Shown: piece by piece, positions 32,703-39,887 of the stretch
How positions within the stretch are numbered: the stretch's first letter is position 1
Layout: each line of letters opens with the position of its first letter
NCBI RefSeq assembly: GCF_000507145.1
Contig: NZ_AYTO01000029.1
Location: 1 to 64,000 of the forward strand
Direction of reading: 5' to 3'
DNA from: Bacillus tequilensis KCTC 13622
GTDB lineage: Bacteria > Bacillota > Bacilli > Bacillales > Bacillaceae
DNA length: 64,000 nt
Made by a program: the position numbers and the translations under genes
The notes under the pieces: generated by a model
Seen by the model: only the letters and a program-made list of their open reading frames with translations
Database searches by the model: none
What the model was told of the DNA's origin: nothing

Positions 32703-32922
32703 TTTTTGTTACCTCCGTGTAATGTTTTTTGGAAACCTCTTCGATATCCTTATCTGGCGAGATTTCCGTCCGATGAATTCGAAACTCTTTTGGAGCGTCT
32801 ATAGCAATTCTCACTTGATTTTTTCTATCTTTGATCTTGAGGACCGTAATCTTAATCTCATTCCCTATTGAATCTGTTATAATGAAAGATTCTTCGTATT
32901 GTCTAGATATTACAAGTGCCAT
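32692..32922 (-). CDS. csrA: CsrA-family RNA-binding translational regulator
   Basis: 76 residues. MALVISRQ at the start and IAIDAPKEFRIHRTEI carry the RNA-contacting strands of CsrA, including the conserved Arg of the IHR segment. In Bacillus, CsrA binds the hag leader and blocks flagellin translation until FliW removes it. The chosen ATG follows AAGGAGG; an upstream frame start (32964) has no site. It overlaps hag by 11 bp. Its leader holds a CsrA-type hairpin, so autoregulation is likely. Confidence 0.92.
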   Translation of the reverse strand: MALVISRQYEESFIITDSIGNEIKITVLKIKDRKNQVRIAIDAPKEFRIHRTEISPDKDIEEVSKKHYTEVTKNEN

Positions 32923-32944
32923 GCTATTTTTCTCCTCCTTGAGC

Positions 32945-32964
32945 TTGTCATTCATCCCTGACAA
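32945..32964 (-). promoter_or_regulatory. CsrA-binding-like hairpin in the csrA-hag leader
   Basis: On the minus strand TTGTCA / TGACAA form a 6-bp stem displaying GGGATGAA. CAGGGATG matches the core of the CsrA consensus (ACARGGAUG) with GGA in the loop. A second GGA lies in the csrA ribosome site 20 nt downstream, as in the two-site B. subtilis hag leader. Confidence 0.7.
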
Positions 32965-32969
32965 TTAAT

Positions 32970-32996
32970 ATATCGACGATGGGTATTAAATGTTTA
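32970..32996 (-). promoter_or_regulatory. SigD (flagellar sigma)-type promoter for csrA-hag
   Basis: Reading leftward: TAAA (32996-32993), 15-bp spacer, GTCGATAT (32977-32970), against the Bacillus SigD consensus TAAA-N15-GCCGATAT (one mismatch). Confidence 0.8.
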
Positions 32997-33023
32997 TAGA
33001 TTTTCTTTAAAAAATTTTTCAAC

Positions 33024-33052
33024 AAATAAAAACCGCCCGTAAAGGCGGTTTA
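33024..33052 (-). terminator. Terminator of the lysis cassette
   Basis: AAACCGCC / GGGCGGTT stem, TTTAC loop, then TTTATTTG on the minus strand. It insulates csrA-hag from the amidase operon. Confidence 0.9.
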
Positions 33053-33062
33053 ATGTCCCACT

Positions 33063-34268
33063 TTAAAACATCACATTCCATGTATTGTATCCAACAATAC
33101 CGTCTACTCCCAAGAAAGGGAATTTAGATTGGTAGTTCTTTACAGCCTTTTCTGTCGCTGCACCGAAGTCACCGTCTACACTAATCTTCAATGCTCTTTG
33201 AATCGCTTCAACGTCTTTGCCGTGTGCCCCTCTTTTTACAGGAGAGCCTGGGTATGGTCTGACAGGCTTATGTTTAAGGTACTCAGCTAGCCGAGCGTCT
33301 ACCTTTTTCATTGATGTTTTCTTTGCAGTATTGGAAGATGGTGTACTTGCACTCTTATACCCAACAAGGACTTTTTGACCAACCTGCAATTTAAGTGGAT
33401 TAATTCCTGGGTTTAACTTTTCAATGTTTGCTACTGTGGTTTTGTAGTCGACTGCTAAGTGTGAAAGTGTTGGACTATTCTTAGAGATTGTCCCATAGAT
33501 TGGACTCTTACCACTATCTGTGGTTTTACTTTCCTCCTGGATAAGTAATGTGCTTCCAATTTGAAGAGCAAGAACATCGATCTCAGGATTTAATGCTTTT
33601 AGTTTTGCCACTGTAGTTCCATACTCATTTGCAATTTTATACAGAGTATCTCCTGAAACCACCTTATGTGTCTTCCCACTTTTTACAGACGCTGTTTGTG
33701 GTTTTGCTGATTTACCGGAACACTCTTTGTATTCGGCGGCCACATCAGTTATCAGCTGGTTGTAAGTTTTACCGATATGTTTCAGACCGTTAGATGGATC
33801 AATTTTACGCTTAGGGTCTAAAGTTTCGTGACCCACAATATCACGTTTAGGGTCTAAGCCGAACTTATAGCAAAGATAAGCTAAAATCCAAACATATCGA
33901 GCATAAGATTTTGCTCCATCGATGTTCCCTCCCCAACATAACTCAACTCCGATCGCTGCGTCATTTGCGTCCGCACCAAACATTCTATTATCTGTTGTTA
34001 CATTGTAGATAACATGGTATGCTCGTTCAGGCGTTCCAAGTACCGCTGGAATGCACTCTCTGATACACTCGTCATCGACAAAAATTTGGGCACTTGCTGC
34101 AATGGTTGGTGAGTTTCGATAATAGTTAATATTACCTTTCGCTGTAGATCCTGGGTTTCCAGTGTCGTGGGCTACAAGGAATCTTACGTTTATCTTTCCT
34201 CCAGGACGTCTTTTAGTGCCTGTAGGCAATAAATCTGAAATAATATCGTATTTCATCTTAAAACTCAT
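33063..34268 (-). CDS. N-acetylmuramoyl-L-alanine amidase endolysin with two LysM and a PG-binding domain
   Basis: 401 residues. Amidase_2 domain (about 20-185) with FLVAHDTGNPG and IVGHETLDPKRKIDP zinc-ligand regions; a first LysM (about 200-245, HKVVSGDTLYKIANEYGTT); a second LysM-like unit (about 255-300); and a C-terminal PG_binding_1 domain (about 345-401, GKDVEAIQRALKISVDGDFG). It cleaves the amide bond between MurNAc and the stem peptide at lysis. AAGGGG site. It follows two small membrane genes on the same strand. Confidence 0.92.
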   Translation of the reverse strand: MSFKMKYDIISDLLPTGTKRRPGGKINVRFLVAHDTGNPGSTAKGNINYYRNSPTIAASAQIFVDDECIRECIPAVLGTPERAYHVIYNVTTDNRMFGADANDAAIGVELCWGGNIDGAKSYARYVWILAYLCYKFGLDPKRDIVGHETLDPKRKIDPSNGLKHIGKTYNQLITDVAAEYKECSGKSAKPQTASVKSGKTHKVVSGDTLYKIANEYGTTVAKLKALNPEIDVLALQIGSTLLIQEESKTTDSGKSPIYGTISKNSPTLSHLAVDYKTTVANIEKLNPGINPLKLQVGQKVLVGYKSASTPSSNTAKKTSMKKVDARLAEYLKHKPVRPYPGSPVKRGAHGKDVEAIQRALKISVDGDFGAATEKAVKNYQSKFPFLGVDGIVGYNTWNVMF

Positions 34269-34283
34269 ACGGCATAACCCCTT

Positions 34284-34595
34284 CTACTTTTTGTTGTTTT
34301 CAGGATCAAAATTATCCCCATCTTGATCCGCAGTCACATTATAAGTTGGAGTCTTGCCCTCTTCTCGTTTACTGCGGAAAGGTTCTGCGACAAAGTTCGC
34401 CACATTCATACCGACAATACTAAAAATCAAGACTTTGACTAAGTCTAGTAAATTAGCTGTAATATCTCCGTTATTGAAATGTGAATAGAGGGCGTAACCG
34501 AATCCGGCTAACGCCATCACAACCAATACTGAAAATCTTGTCTCGTCTACTGACAACCCATCTTTCCAGTAGCTACCTTTTTTAACCTTCTTCAA
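34284..34595 (-). CDS. Holin-like membrane protein
   Basis: 103 residues, hydrophobic segments at about 23-40 and 50-70, with a charged C-terminal tail (EEGKTPTYNVTADQDGDN). It sits 15 bp before the amidase, the usual holin position. No named holin family was recognised. Confidence 0.65.
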   Translation of the reverse strand: MKKVKKGSYWKDGLSVDETRFSVLVVMALAGFGYALYSHFNNGDITANLLDLVKVLIFSIVGMNVANFVAEPFRSKREEGKTPTYNVTADQDGDNFDPENNKK

Positions 34596-34596
34596 A

Positions 34597-34962
34597 CTAT
34601 CCCCTCCTTTGCAGTTCTTCCCTTAGTTGGTTGTTAACCATAGTTAAGGAGTGTACTTGTCTCTCCAACGCTTCGTTCCGAGTCGTTAGTTGCTGTACTT
34701 GAGTCTCTAAAGAGAGATTAGATTTTGTTAAACGTTCCACCTCTGATGTTAGCCCTTTAACTTGATTTTGGTAGGCTAACATCATCTCTTTTAATTCAGT
34801 TCTAAACTGCTTTTCGTCCTCAGAAAGTAACTGACGATCATTGATAGTCAAATCCTTCTTGCTAGAGTTACGGGCTACCAGGTAACCGAACCCCCCTGTG
34901 ACAAACATCCCTAGAACAGAAGCAATAGCGGAAATAAAGCTGTCTTTCATCTCAACCGTCAC
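34597..34962 (-). CDS. Membrane-anchored coiled-coil protein of the lysis cassette
   Basis: 121 residues: one N-terminal hydrophobic segment (about 8-26) and a long coiled coil (about 45-118) with regular Leu spacing. It is first in the lysis operon. It could be a holin partner (BhlA/XhlA-like layout, although those anchor at the C-terminus) or an antiholin. Confidence 0.6.
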   Translation of the reverse strand: MTVEMKDSFISAIASVLGMFVTGGFGYLVARNSSKKDLTINDRQLLSEDEKQFRTELKEMMLAYQNQVKGLTSEVERLTKSNLSLETQVQQLTTRNEALERQVHSLTMVNNQLREELQRRG

Positions 34963-35009
34963 CTACCTTTACCACTAAATATAGAGTCGTGCGCCGATCC
35001 TACCAACAC

Positions 35010-35053
35010 TTGACACTTAACATAATCTCTTGTATAATTGTGTTATGTTAAGT
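35010..35053 (+). promoter_or_regulatory. Consensus sigma-A promoter of the recombinase with palindromic operator
   Basis: TTGACA (35010-35015), 17-bp spacer, TATAAT (35033-35038): a perfect match to consensus. Perfect 11-bp inverted arms ACTTAACATAA (35015-35025) and TTATGTTAAGT (35043-35053), 17 bp apart, bracket the -10 box, so a bound dimer would block transcription. They could also be recombinase arms, though the 17-bp gap is too long for a dif core. Confidence 0.85.
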
Positions 35054-35069
35054 CGAAAGGGATGATTCC

Positions 35070-35927
35070 TTGAATTACGCTAATAGATTTGAAACACATA
35101 TGAGAGTAGAAAAAGACTTATCTGATAACACAATCTCCAACTATATGAGGGACCTTGGCAAATTTACCGACTACATAGATGTCGATCTGATAGATGTCAC
35201 CCCGGACCATGTACGAACCTTTATCTCACACCTCTCCAAAAATGGTTTAAAGCGCAACTCCATTAACCGGGCACTTTACTCACTTAAATCCTTTTATAAG
35301 TACCTCAAGGAGGTAGAAGGAGTCATACAAGCTACCCCCACTGATGGGATAAAGGTAGGTTCTCGTGAAAAATCGTTGCCTAAATTTCTCTCAAAAGAGG
35401 ATGTGTTACGTCTTTTGGAAACTGCCAGCAGAGAAGGAGTAAGAAGCCGCCTTTACGTAGAGCTTTTGTATGGATTGGGTGGCCGTGTCGCTGAGGTTGC
35501 TGCCTTACGTGTCGAAGACATAGATTTTGAAGGTAATTATATCCGTCTGAGGGGTAAAGGAAATAAAGAAAGGCATAACCCAATACACGAAAGCTGTATT
35601 CAACTTATACGGCAATATATCAAAGATCTAGGGATAACCTCAGGATTTTTATTCCCGCATAGGTTCGATAAATCAAGACATGTAACAAGGGAAGCGATAT
35701 TCCTCAATATAAAAAATATTGCTGATAAAGCCGGTATAGATAGAAACCTCGTCAGCCCTCACGTCTTCCGGCACAGTTTTGCCACACACTTGTTGGATAA
35801 TGGATGTGACATGGCCATTGTCCAAGAGTTTTTAGGGCATGAGGACATCTCAACAACTAAGATTTATGCCAAGGTTACAAGAGGAAACAAATCAAATAAT
35901 TATAAAAAATTCCACCCTCTTGCCTGA
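35070..35927 (+). CDS. Tyrosine recombinase, XerC/XerD type
   Basis: 285 residues, the Xer length. The N-terminal SAM-like core-binding domain (about 1-85) is followed by a catalytic domain with Arg in GGRVAEVAAL, Lys in GKGNKERHNP, HxxR in HVFRHSFATHLL, the second His in FLGHEDIST and Tyr in TKIYAKVT. It could integrate the element or resolve multimers of a circular phage-plasmid; the Xer-like size, without an arm-binding extension, favours a simple core site. TTG start. It is flanked by convergent minus-strand genes. Confidence 0.88.
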   Translation: MNYANRFETHMRVEKDLSDNTISNYMRDLGKFTDYIDVDLIDVTPDHVRTFISHLSKNGLKRNSINRALYSLKSFYKYLKEVEGVIQATPTDGIKVGSREKSLPKFLSKEDVLRLLETASREGVRSRLYVELLYGLGGRVAEVAALRVEDIDFEGNYIRLRGKGNKERHNPIHESCIQLIRQYIKDLGITSGFLFPHRFDKSRHVTREAIFLNIKNIADKAGIDRNLVSPHVFRHSFATHLLDNGCDMAIVQEFLGHEDISTTKIYAKVTRGNKSNNYKKFHPLA

Positions 35928-35948
35928 TAGCATTATAGTTTAATCGAA

Positions 35949-35988
35949 CTAAAAAATAGCCTTACCCACGAAGGGTAAGGCTATTTCC
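35949..35988. terminator. Bidirectional terminator
   Basis: AAATAGCCTTACCC / GGGTAAGGCTATTT, a 14-bp perfect stem, T-rich on both sides, between the recombinase and the fibre gene. Confidence 0.92.
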
Positions 35989-35990
35989 AT

Positions 35991-38900
35991 TTACATAATA
36001 TAGGCGTAAGGGTAAGCTGTTATTACTTCGATACCGGAGCTTAAATCGTTAGATATTTTTATCACAGCTATCGCTTTAAGATCAGAATTGTTACTAACCC
36101 TGATTCTGATTACGCCGGTTAATTCAGAGTATTCATATATATTAATTGTACTAACAAGATCCCCTTCGCCAAATGACTGAATTTCTACTGATCCGGTTAA
36201 TTCACTTACTTGGTTTATTGTAAGGGAGCCATAGATATCAAGAGATTCAAAGAATCGAACAGACACATGGGATGGTAAGTCACCAGTACCCCAATTACGA
36301 ACTGAAATTGAAGCACTTAATTGGCCTCCATCGATCCAAGGGTCATTCCATGCTCTGATTTCTGCGGAAGCCGCTACATCACAAGAATCTGATTTTCTGA
36401 TATCAATTAAGCCTAATTTATCTTGATACCTAGATTTATTCACAGACACAGTTGAAGGTAGACTATCTGTATATCTAATAAACCCATCGATCGACAGGTT
36501 AGAGTCCTGAGCTAACCGAACAATAATGTTACTAGGTAACTCGTGACCCATATTGACACGGACGCCGACACTAGATCCTAGGTTACCGGAAGCTATCCCT
36601 AGATAAGACATAAAATCAGATACACGTCTCACCCGCACCGACAGCGATCCGACTAAGTTTTTAAGCCCATTGTTGGGAACAGTCAACGAAGATTGAAGGT
36701 TACCTGAGAGAATAGTAACCGTAGAATACTTATCAGCACTCATTCGTAGATTTACAGTTGAGGGTAGCTCTTCTCGGTCTCCCTGTGGAACATGTATTGC
36801 AGAAACCAAGTCGTTAGAGAGGCTTCTTCGAACGACAACTTGCCCGCCTAGTAAAGATTTTTCGTATACTTTAATATACGATTTTAAGTTAGGGTTTCCT
36901 ATGTTACCTTTCCCAGGAAGATCATTTCTATAACGGACATAAACGGAAGATTGTTGATCCCCTTTACCTTCTGCCCGTACTACGATTGAACAAATAAACT
37001 GAGCACTCTCTTTTATCTCCAGTGTCCCATAGAGTTCAAAATTTCTTGTTACCCTAAAACCAGCAGTTAGGTTATCTCTAGTGTTTTCTCCGTTAGATGT
37101 TACCCGTACCGATAACTGTGAATCGAAATCTTCCCTATTCAATACATAAATACTTGAATCTTTGTTCGTCTCAGATATACTGAGATTTGAAACTAGCTGC
37201 CCTCCGTCCTGATCCGAGTCTCCCCACACCCTGACCTGTAGACTACCTTTTAGATCATTTCTGTACAGGACATAGACTTCACCTAGTTTATCCTTCTCAT
37301 TGGCTGCAATAAAGCTCGATAGATCCGTCGAACTCTTTTGTCTAATTGAAATATACCCATCTTTAAAATCGTAATGCCCACCGAATCGGGGTGTTACAGA
37401 TCCACTTAATTGAGGACGGCTTACTACAATTCGTGAAGTTATGTCTCCTGGAGCCTTGACATACATGTCTCCCGGGACATCTTCCCAAAAGTTGTACTGC
37501 TTGACCTTTACTTGAGATTTTAAATCCTTTTCTGTTGAATTCCTAATGCTCAATTCGGATAATAGGTGGCTATCGTCGATTGTGTATACAACCATGTCAT
37601 AATATTCGACTAGCAATTCAGGCCGTCTTTCGGTGTTTTCTCTAGTATAGAAGCCTTTCATGAGGCTTCCTAGCTCATTAACTGCCTTTAGCATAAAACC
37701 GAAATTCGCTTTTTTGCCGCTATGCCAATCCTTGACAAGAGGAGTTACATCAATTTCTGTGTACTTTCCGGTCGTATTGTCGAGCACATAAGTCGTAGAG
37801 AACCCTTCTTTAGCGACCCTAGGTTGAGAATCCCAGGTTACACTAAGCTCATTCCACTGGTCCATTAATTCATTTATCTGAACTGCTTGACTTACGCCTC
37901 TCCCGTCATTGTAGATACGGAGGATTGCTTTACCGATCTCTGTGTTATCCTGTGGCACTTCATTAATATCGAATCCAACAAGAGACCTAAACGTCTCAGG
38001 AAAAGGTGATTGGACCTTTCCTACATACATTTGCGTTTCGGTACCGTAATTAATCTTAGGGAGATACGATCGTACAAAAGCGTCTCTCACAGAATAAAGA
38101 GTCTTTATAACTTTTGGTCGTTCTCTCAAGTCGTACCTAGCCACCATACCGCCTTTTGGCGTCAATCTGATCATAGATTTTAGATCAGAAACTTCCTTAA
38201 TGCTAAGCTGAGAAGTTAGCCAACCAAAATAGATAGGGGTTATATCGTACTCGGCCTGTAAATGTGTTTTTAGGTTTATAAAAATTTCAGAAGGAAGCTC
38301 ACTAAACTCCTTGATACCTAGGTATGTTGGGAGTTCATTTAAGTAAGTAGGGGTTAACTCGTATTTAGCACCCATCGATGACTGGGTCGGTATTGAGATC
38401 GTTGAGAGAATATCACTTTTGGCTGGTACAGTGATGTCTCCCTTTAAGTCATCTAAGTGTATGCCTTGAATCTGATAAGTCGCTGTGACTAAAGTTCTTG
38501 TATTAACCTTAACAACACTCAGCATATCCTTAGTGGAATAAACTGTAATGTCTGACAGCATGTCGTCTTTGGCTATGCCGTCAATAGCGTACTTTATTTC
38601 CATATGCCTATTCGTTATTAGATTTACACCGACTACCGATGGCAAGTCTGCTCCGGTCTTAACTAAGACTTCCCCACCCAAATCTGATCCGCCTACCTGC
38701 TGAGAAGCGTACCTAGCAGACATCCTTATTTCTTGCAAGCTTACTGTAATGTTCGAAAGCAGGTTAGGCGAAACAACTTTCAAGGTAGACTCTAAATCCT
38801 CAACATGTAGCGGGTTAACCCCGTACCTTGACTTAAACGTTGCAATCGATGTGACGGATATACTCGAAAGCAGGTTATTGTGATTAGTTACCCTTAGGGA

Positions 38901-39845
38901 GCTTTGTAGATTATCCTCTGTAGAAATTTCAATCCCGTATTTGCCCCGCATAGAGACAATGGGATTTACAACTACTGTTCCTTTTACATCCCTACATTCC
39001 TTAACGTTTGCAGTTGAAGATAAATCGTCAAACTCTTTTTTTATTATTCTATATTTACTTTCCAGGTAACCAGTTATACCTATTCGGAGTGTACTTTGCA
39101 GTTCATCCCTGTAAAGGATTAAACCCCTGCCTCTTATTTCACTTTCCTGTCCACCACTTAGCATTCCTTGGTCATAGCTATCGGATATCTCGTCGAACGT
39201 TAGGGGTCTGTTGTATAAACGCAGGACGGATATCTGTCCTTCGAAATACGATTGGTTTCCGGCACAATATTTTCCAACCGCAAGGTCACAAGAGTCAGCC
39301 TTATAGTCGCCTGCCTCAGGTAAACTGAACCCCTCGGGAGCTGCATTTCTTAATCCCCAAAGCCTCTCACCGTCAAATACTAATGCGATGTGCGTCCATT
39401 TTTTAACCGCCACCCCATTAAAAGTAAAGCGACAGTTTTGCGACTCCGTTGTAATCTGTGCCCTAAACTCATTGGAATTTTGATCGTAGTACAGGGAGAA
39501 CCCTTGTTCATCTTCTTTACCAAAAGAAAGGATATACCCTGTGTTGGACGGTCTAATCCAAGCCTCCAGGGTAAATCCTTCATTTCTCGGTATTAGCTCT
39601 TCAAATCTATCAACAGTCGTGTAGTTAGACGAACCATTTAGACTAAGGGAGTAAGGGTCTCCATTTATATTCTCTCCGACCCAACCCCTGTCCGTAGAAA
39701 AATCAAAATTTGTTAAAGTAGCGCTATGATTTTTATACGTCAAGTCAAACCATGTCTCTGTAGGACGGCTATTCAAACCCTGACTCTTACCGTTGTCCGC
39801 TAAAGCAGCATGTAAATGTAGTATTAACCCATTCAAAGGATACAT
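35991..39845 (-). CDS. Giant fibre-like protein: LamG, DNRLRE-like domain and about 40 LxS/GxIxV repeats
   Basis: 1284 residues. Residues about 55-215 form a LamG/concanavalin-like domain (FTLEAWIRPSNTGY, WTHIALVFDG, GQISVLRLYNRPLT). Residues about 580-745 look like a DNRLRE domain (AFVRSYLPKINYGTETQMYVG, LSVTWDSQPR). The rest is an eight-residue pattern (D/E/N)-L-x-(S/G)-x-I/V/L-x-V/I spaced about 20-45 residues, around forty copies (for example DLQSSLRV, NLLSNITV, ELPSNIIV, DLVSTINI). It is probably a long beta-structured fibre. It is last in the structural block, where receptor-binding proteins often lie. Confidence 0.75.
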   Translation of the reverse strand: MYPLNGLILHLHAALADNGKSQGLNSRPTETWFDLTYKNHSATLTNFDFSTDRGWVGENINGDPYSLSLNGSSNYTTVDRFEELIPRNEGFTLEAWIRPSNTGYILSFGKEDEQGFSLYYDQNSNEFRAQITTESQNCRFTFNGVAVKKWTHIALVFDGERLWGLRNAAPEGFSLPEAGDYKADSCDLAVGKYCAGNQSYFEGQISVLRLYNRPLTFDEISDSYDQGMLSGGQESEIRGRGLILYRDELQSTLRIGITGYLESKYRIIKKEFDDLSSTANVKECRDVKGTVVVNPIVSMRGKYGIEISTEDNLQSSLRVTNHNNLLSSISVTSIATFKSRYGVNPLHVEDLESTLKVVSPNLLSNITVSLQEIRMSARYASQQVGGSDLGGEVLVKTGADLPSVVGVNLITNRHMEIKYAIDGIAKDDMLSDITVYSTKDMLSVVKVNTRTLVTATYQIQGIHLDDLKGDITVPAKSDILSTISIPTQSSMGAKYELTPTYLNELPTYLGIKEFSELPSEIFINLKTHLQAEYDITPIYFGWLTSQLSIKEVSDLKSMIRLTPKGGMVARYDLRERPKVIKTLYSVRDAFVRSYLPKINYGTETQMYVGKVQSPFPETFRSLVGFDINEVPQDNTEIGKAILRIYNDGRGVSQAVQINELMDQWNELSVTWDSQPRVAKEGFSTTYVLDNTTGKYTEIDVTPLVKDWHSGKKANFGFMLKAVNELGSLMKGFYTRENTERRPELLVEYYDMVVYTIDDSHLLSELSIRNSTEKDLKSQVKVKQYNFWEDVPGDMYVKAPGDITSRIVVSRPQLSGSVTPRFGGHYDFKDGYISIRQKSSTDLSSFIAANEKDKLGEVYVLYRNDLKGSLQVRVWGDSDQDGGQLVSNLSISETNKDSSIYVLNREDFDSQLSVRVTSNGENTRDNLTAGFRVTRNFELYGTLEIKESAQFICSIVVRAEGKGDQQSSVYVRYRNDLPGKGNIGNPNLKSYIKVYEKSLLGGQVVVRRSLSNDLVSAIHVPQGDREELPSTVNLRMSADKYSTVTILSGNLQSSLTVPNNGLKNLVGSLSVRVRRVSDFMSYLGIASGNLGSSVGVRVNMGHELPSNIIVRLAQDSNLSIDGFIRYTDSLPSTVSVNKSRYQDKLGLIDIRKSDSCDVAASAEIRAWNDPWIDGGQLSASISVRNWGTGDLPSHVSVRFFESLDIYGSLTINQVSELTGSVEIQSFGEGDLVSTINIYEYSELTGVIRIRVSNNSDLKAIAVIKISNDLSSGIEVITAYPYAYIM

Positions 39846-39887
39846 CTATATCACGTCCAATCCCATTGTATTGAGACGACTTTCTCG

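Noticed and set aside
31785..32922. Host chromosome contamination for csrA-hag
   Set aside because: The host hag locus has other neighbours and CsrA lies next to fliW there; here the pair overlaps, has its own promoter, and is bounded by phage terminators on both sides.
35015..35053. dif-like XerC/XerD recombination site
   Set aside because: The arms are 11 bp as in dif, but the gap is 17 bp rather than 6-8, and the repeat overlaps a perfect promoter, so an operator is more likely.
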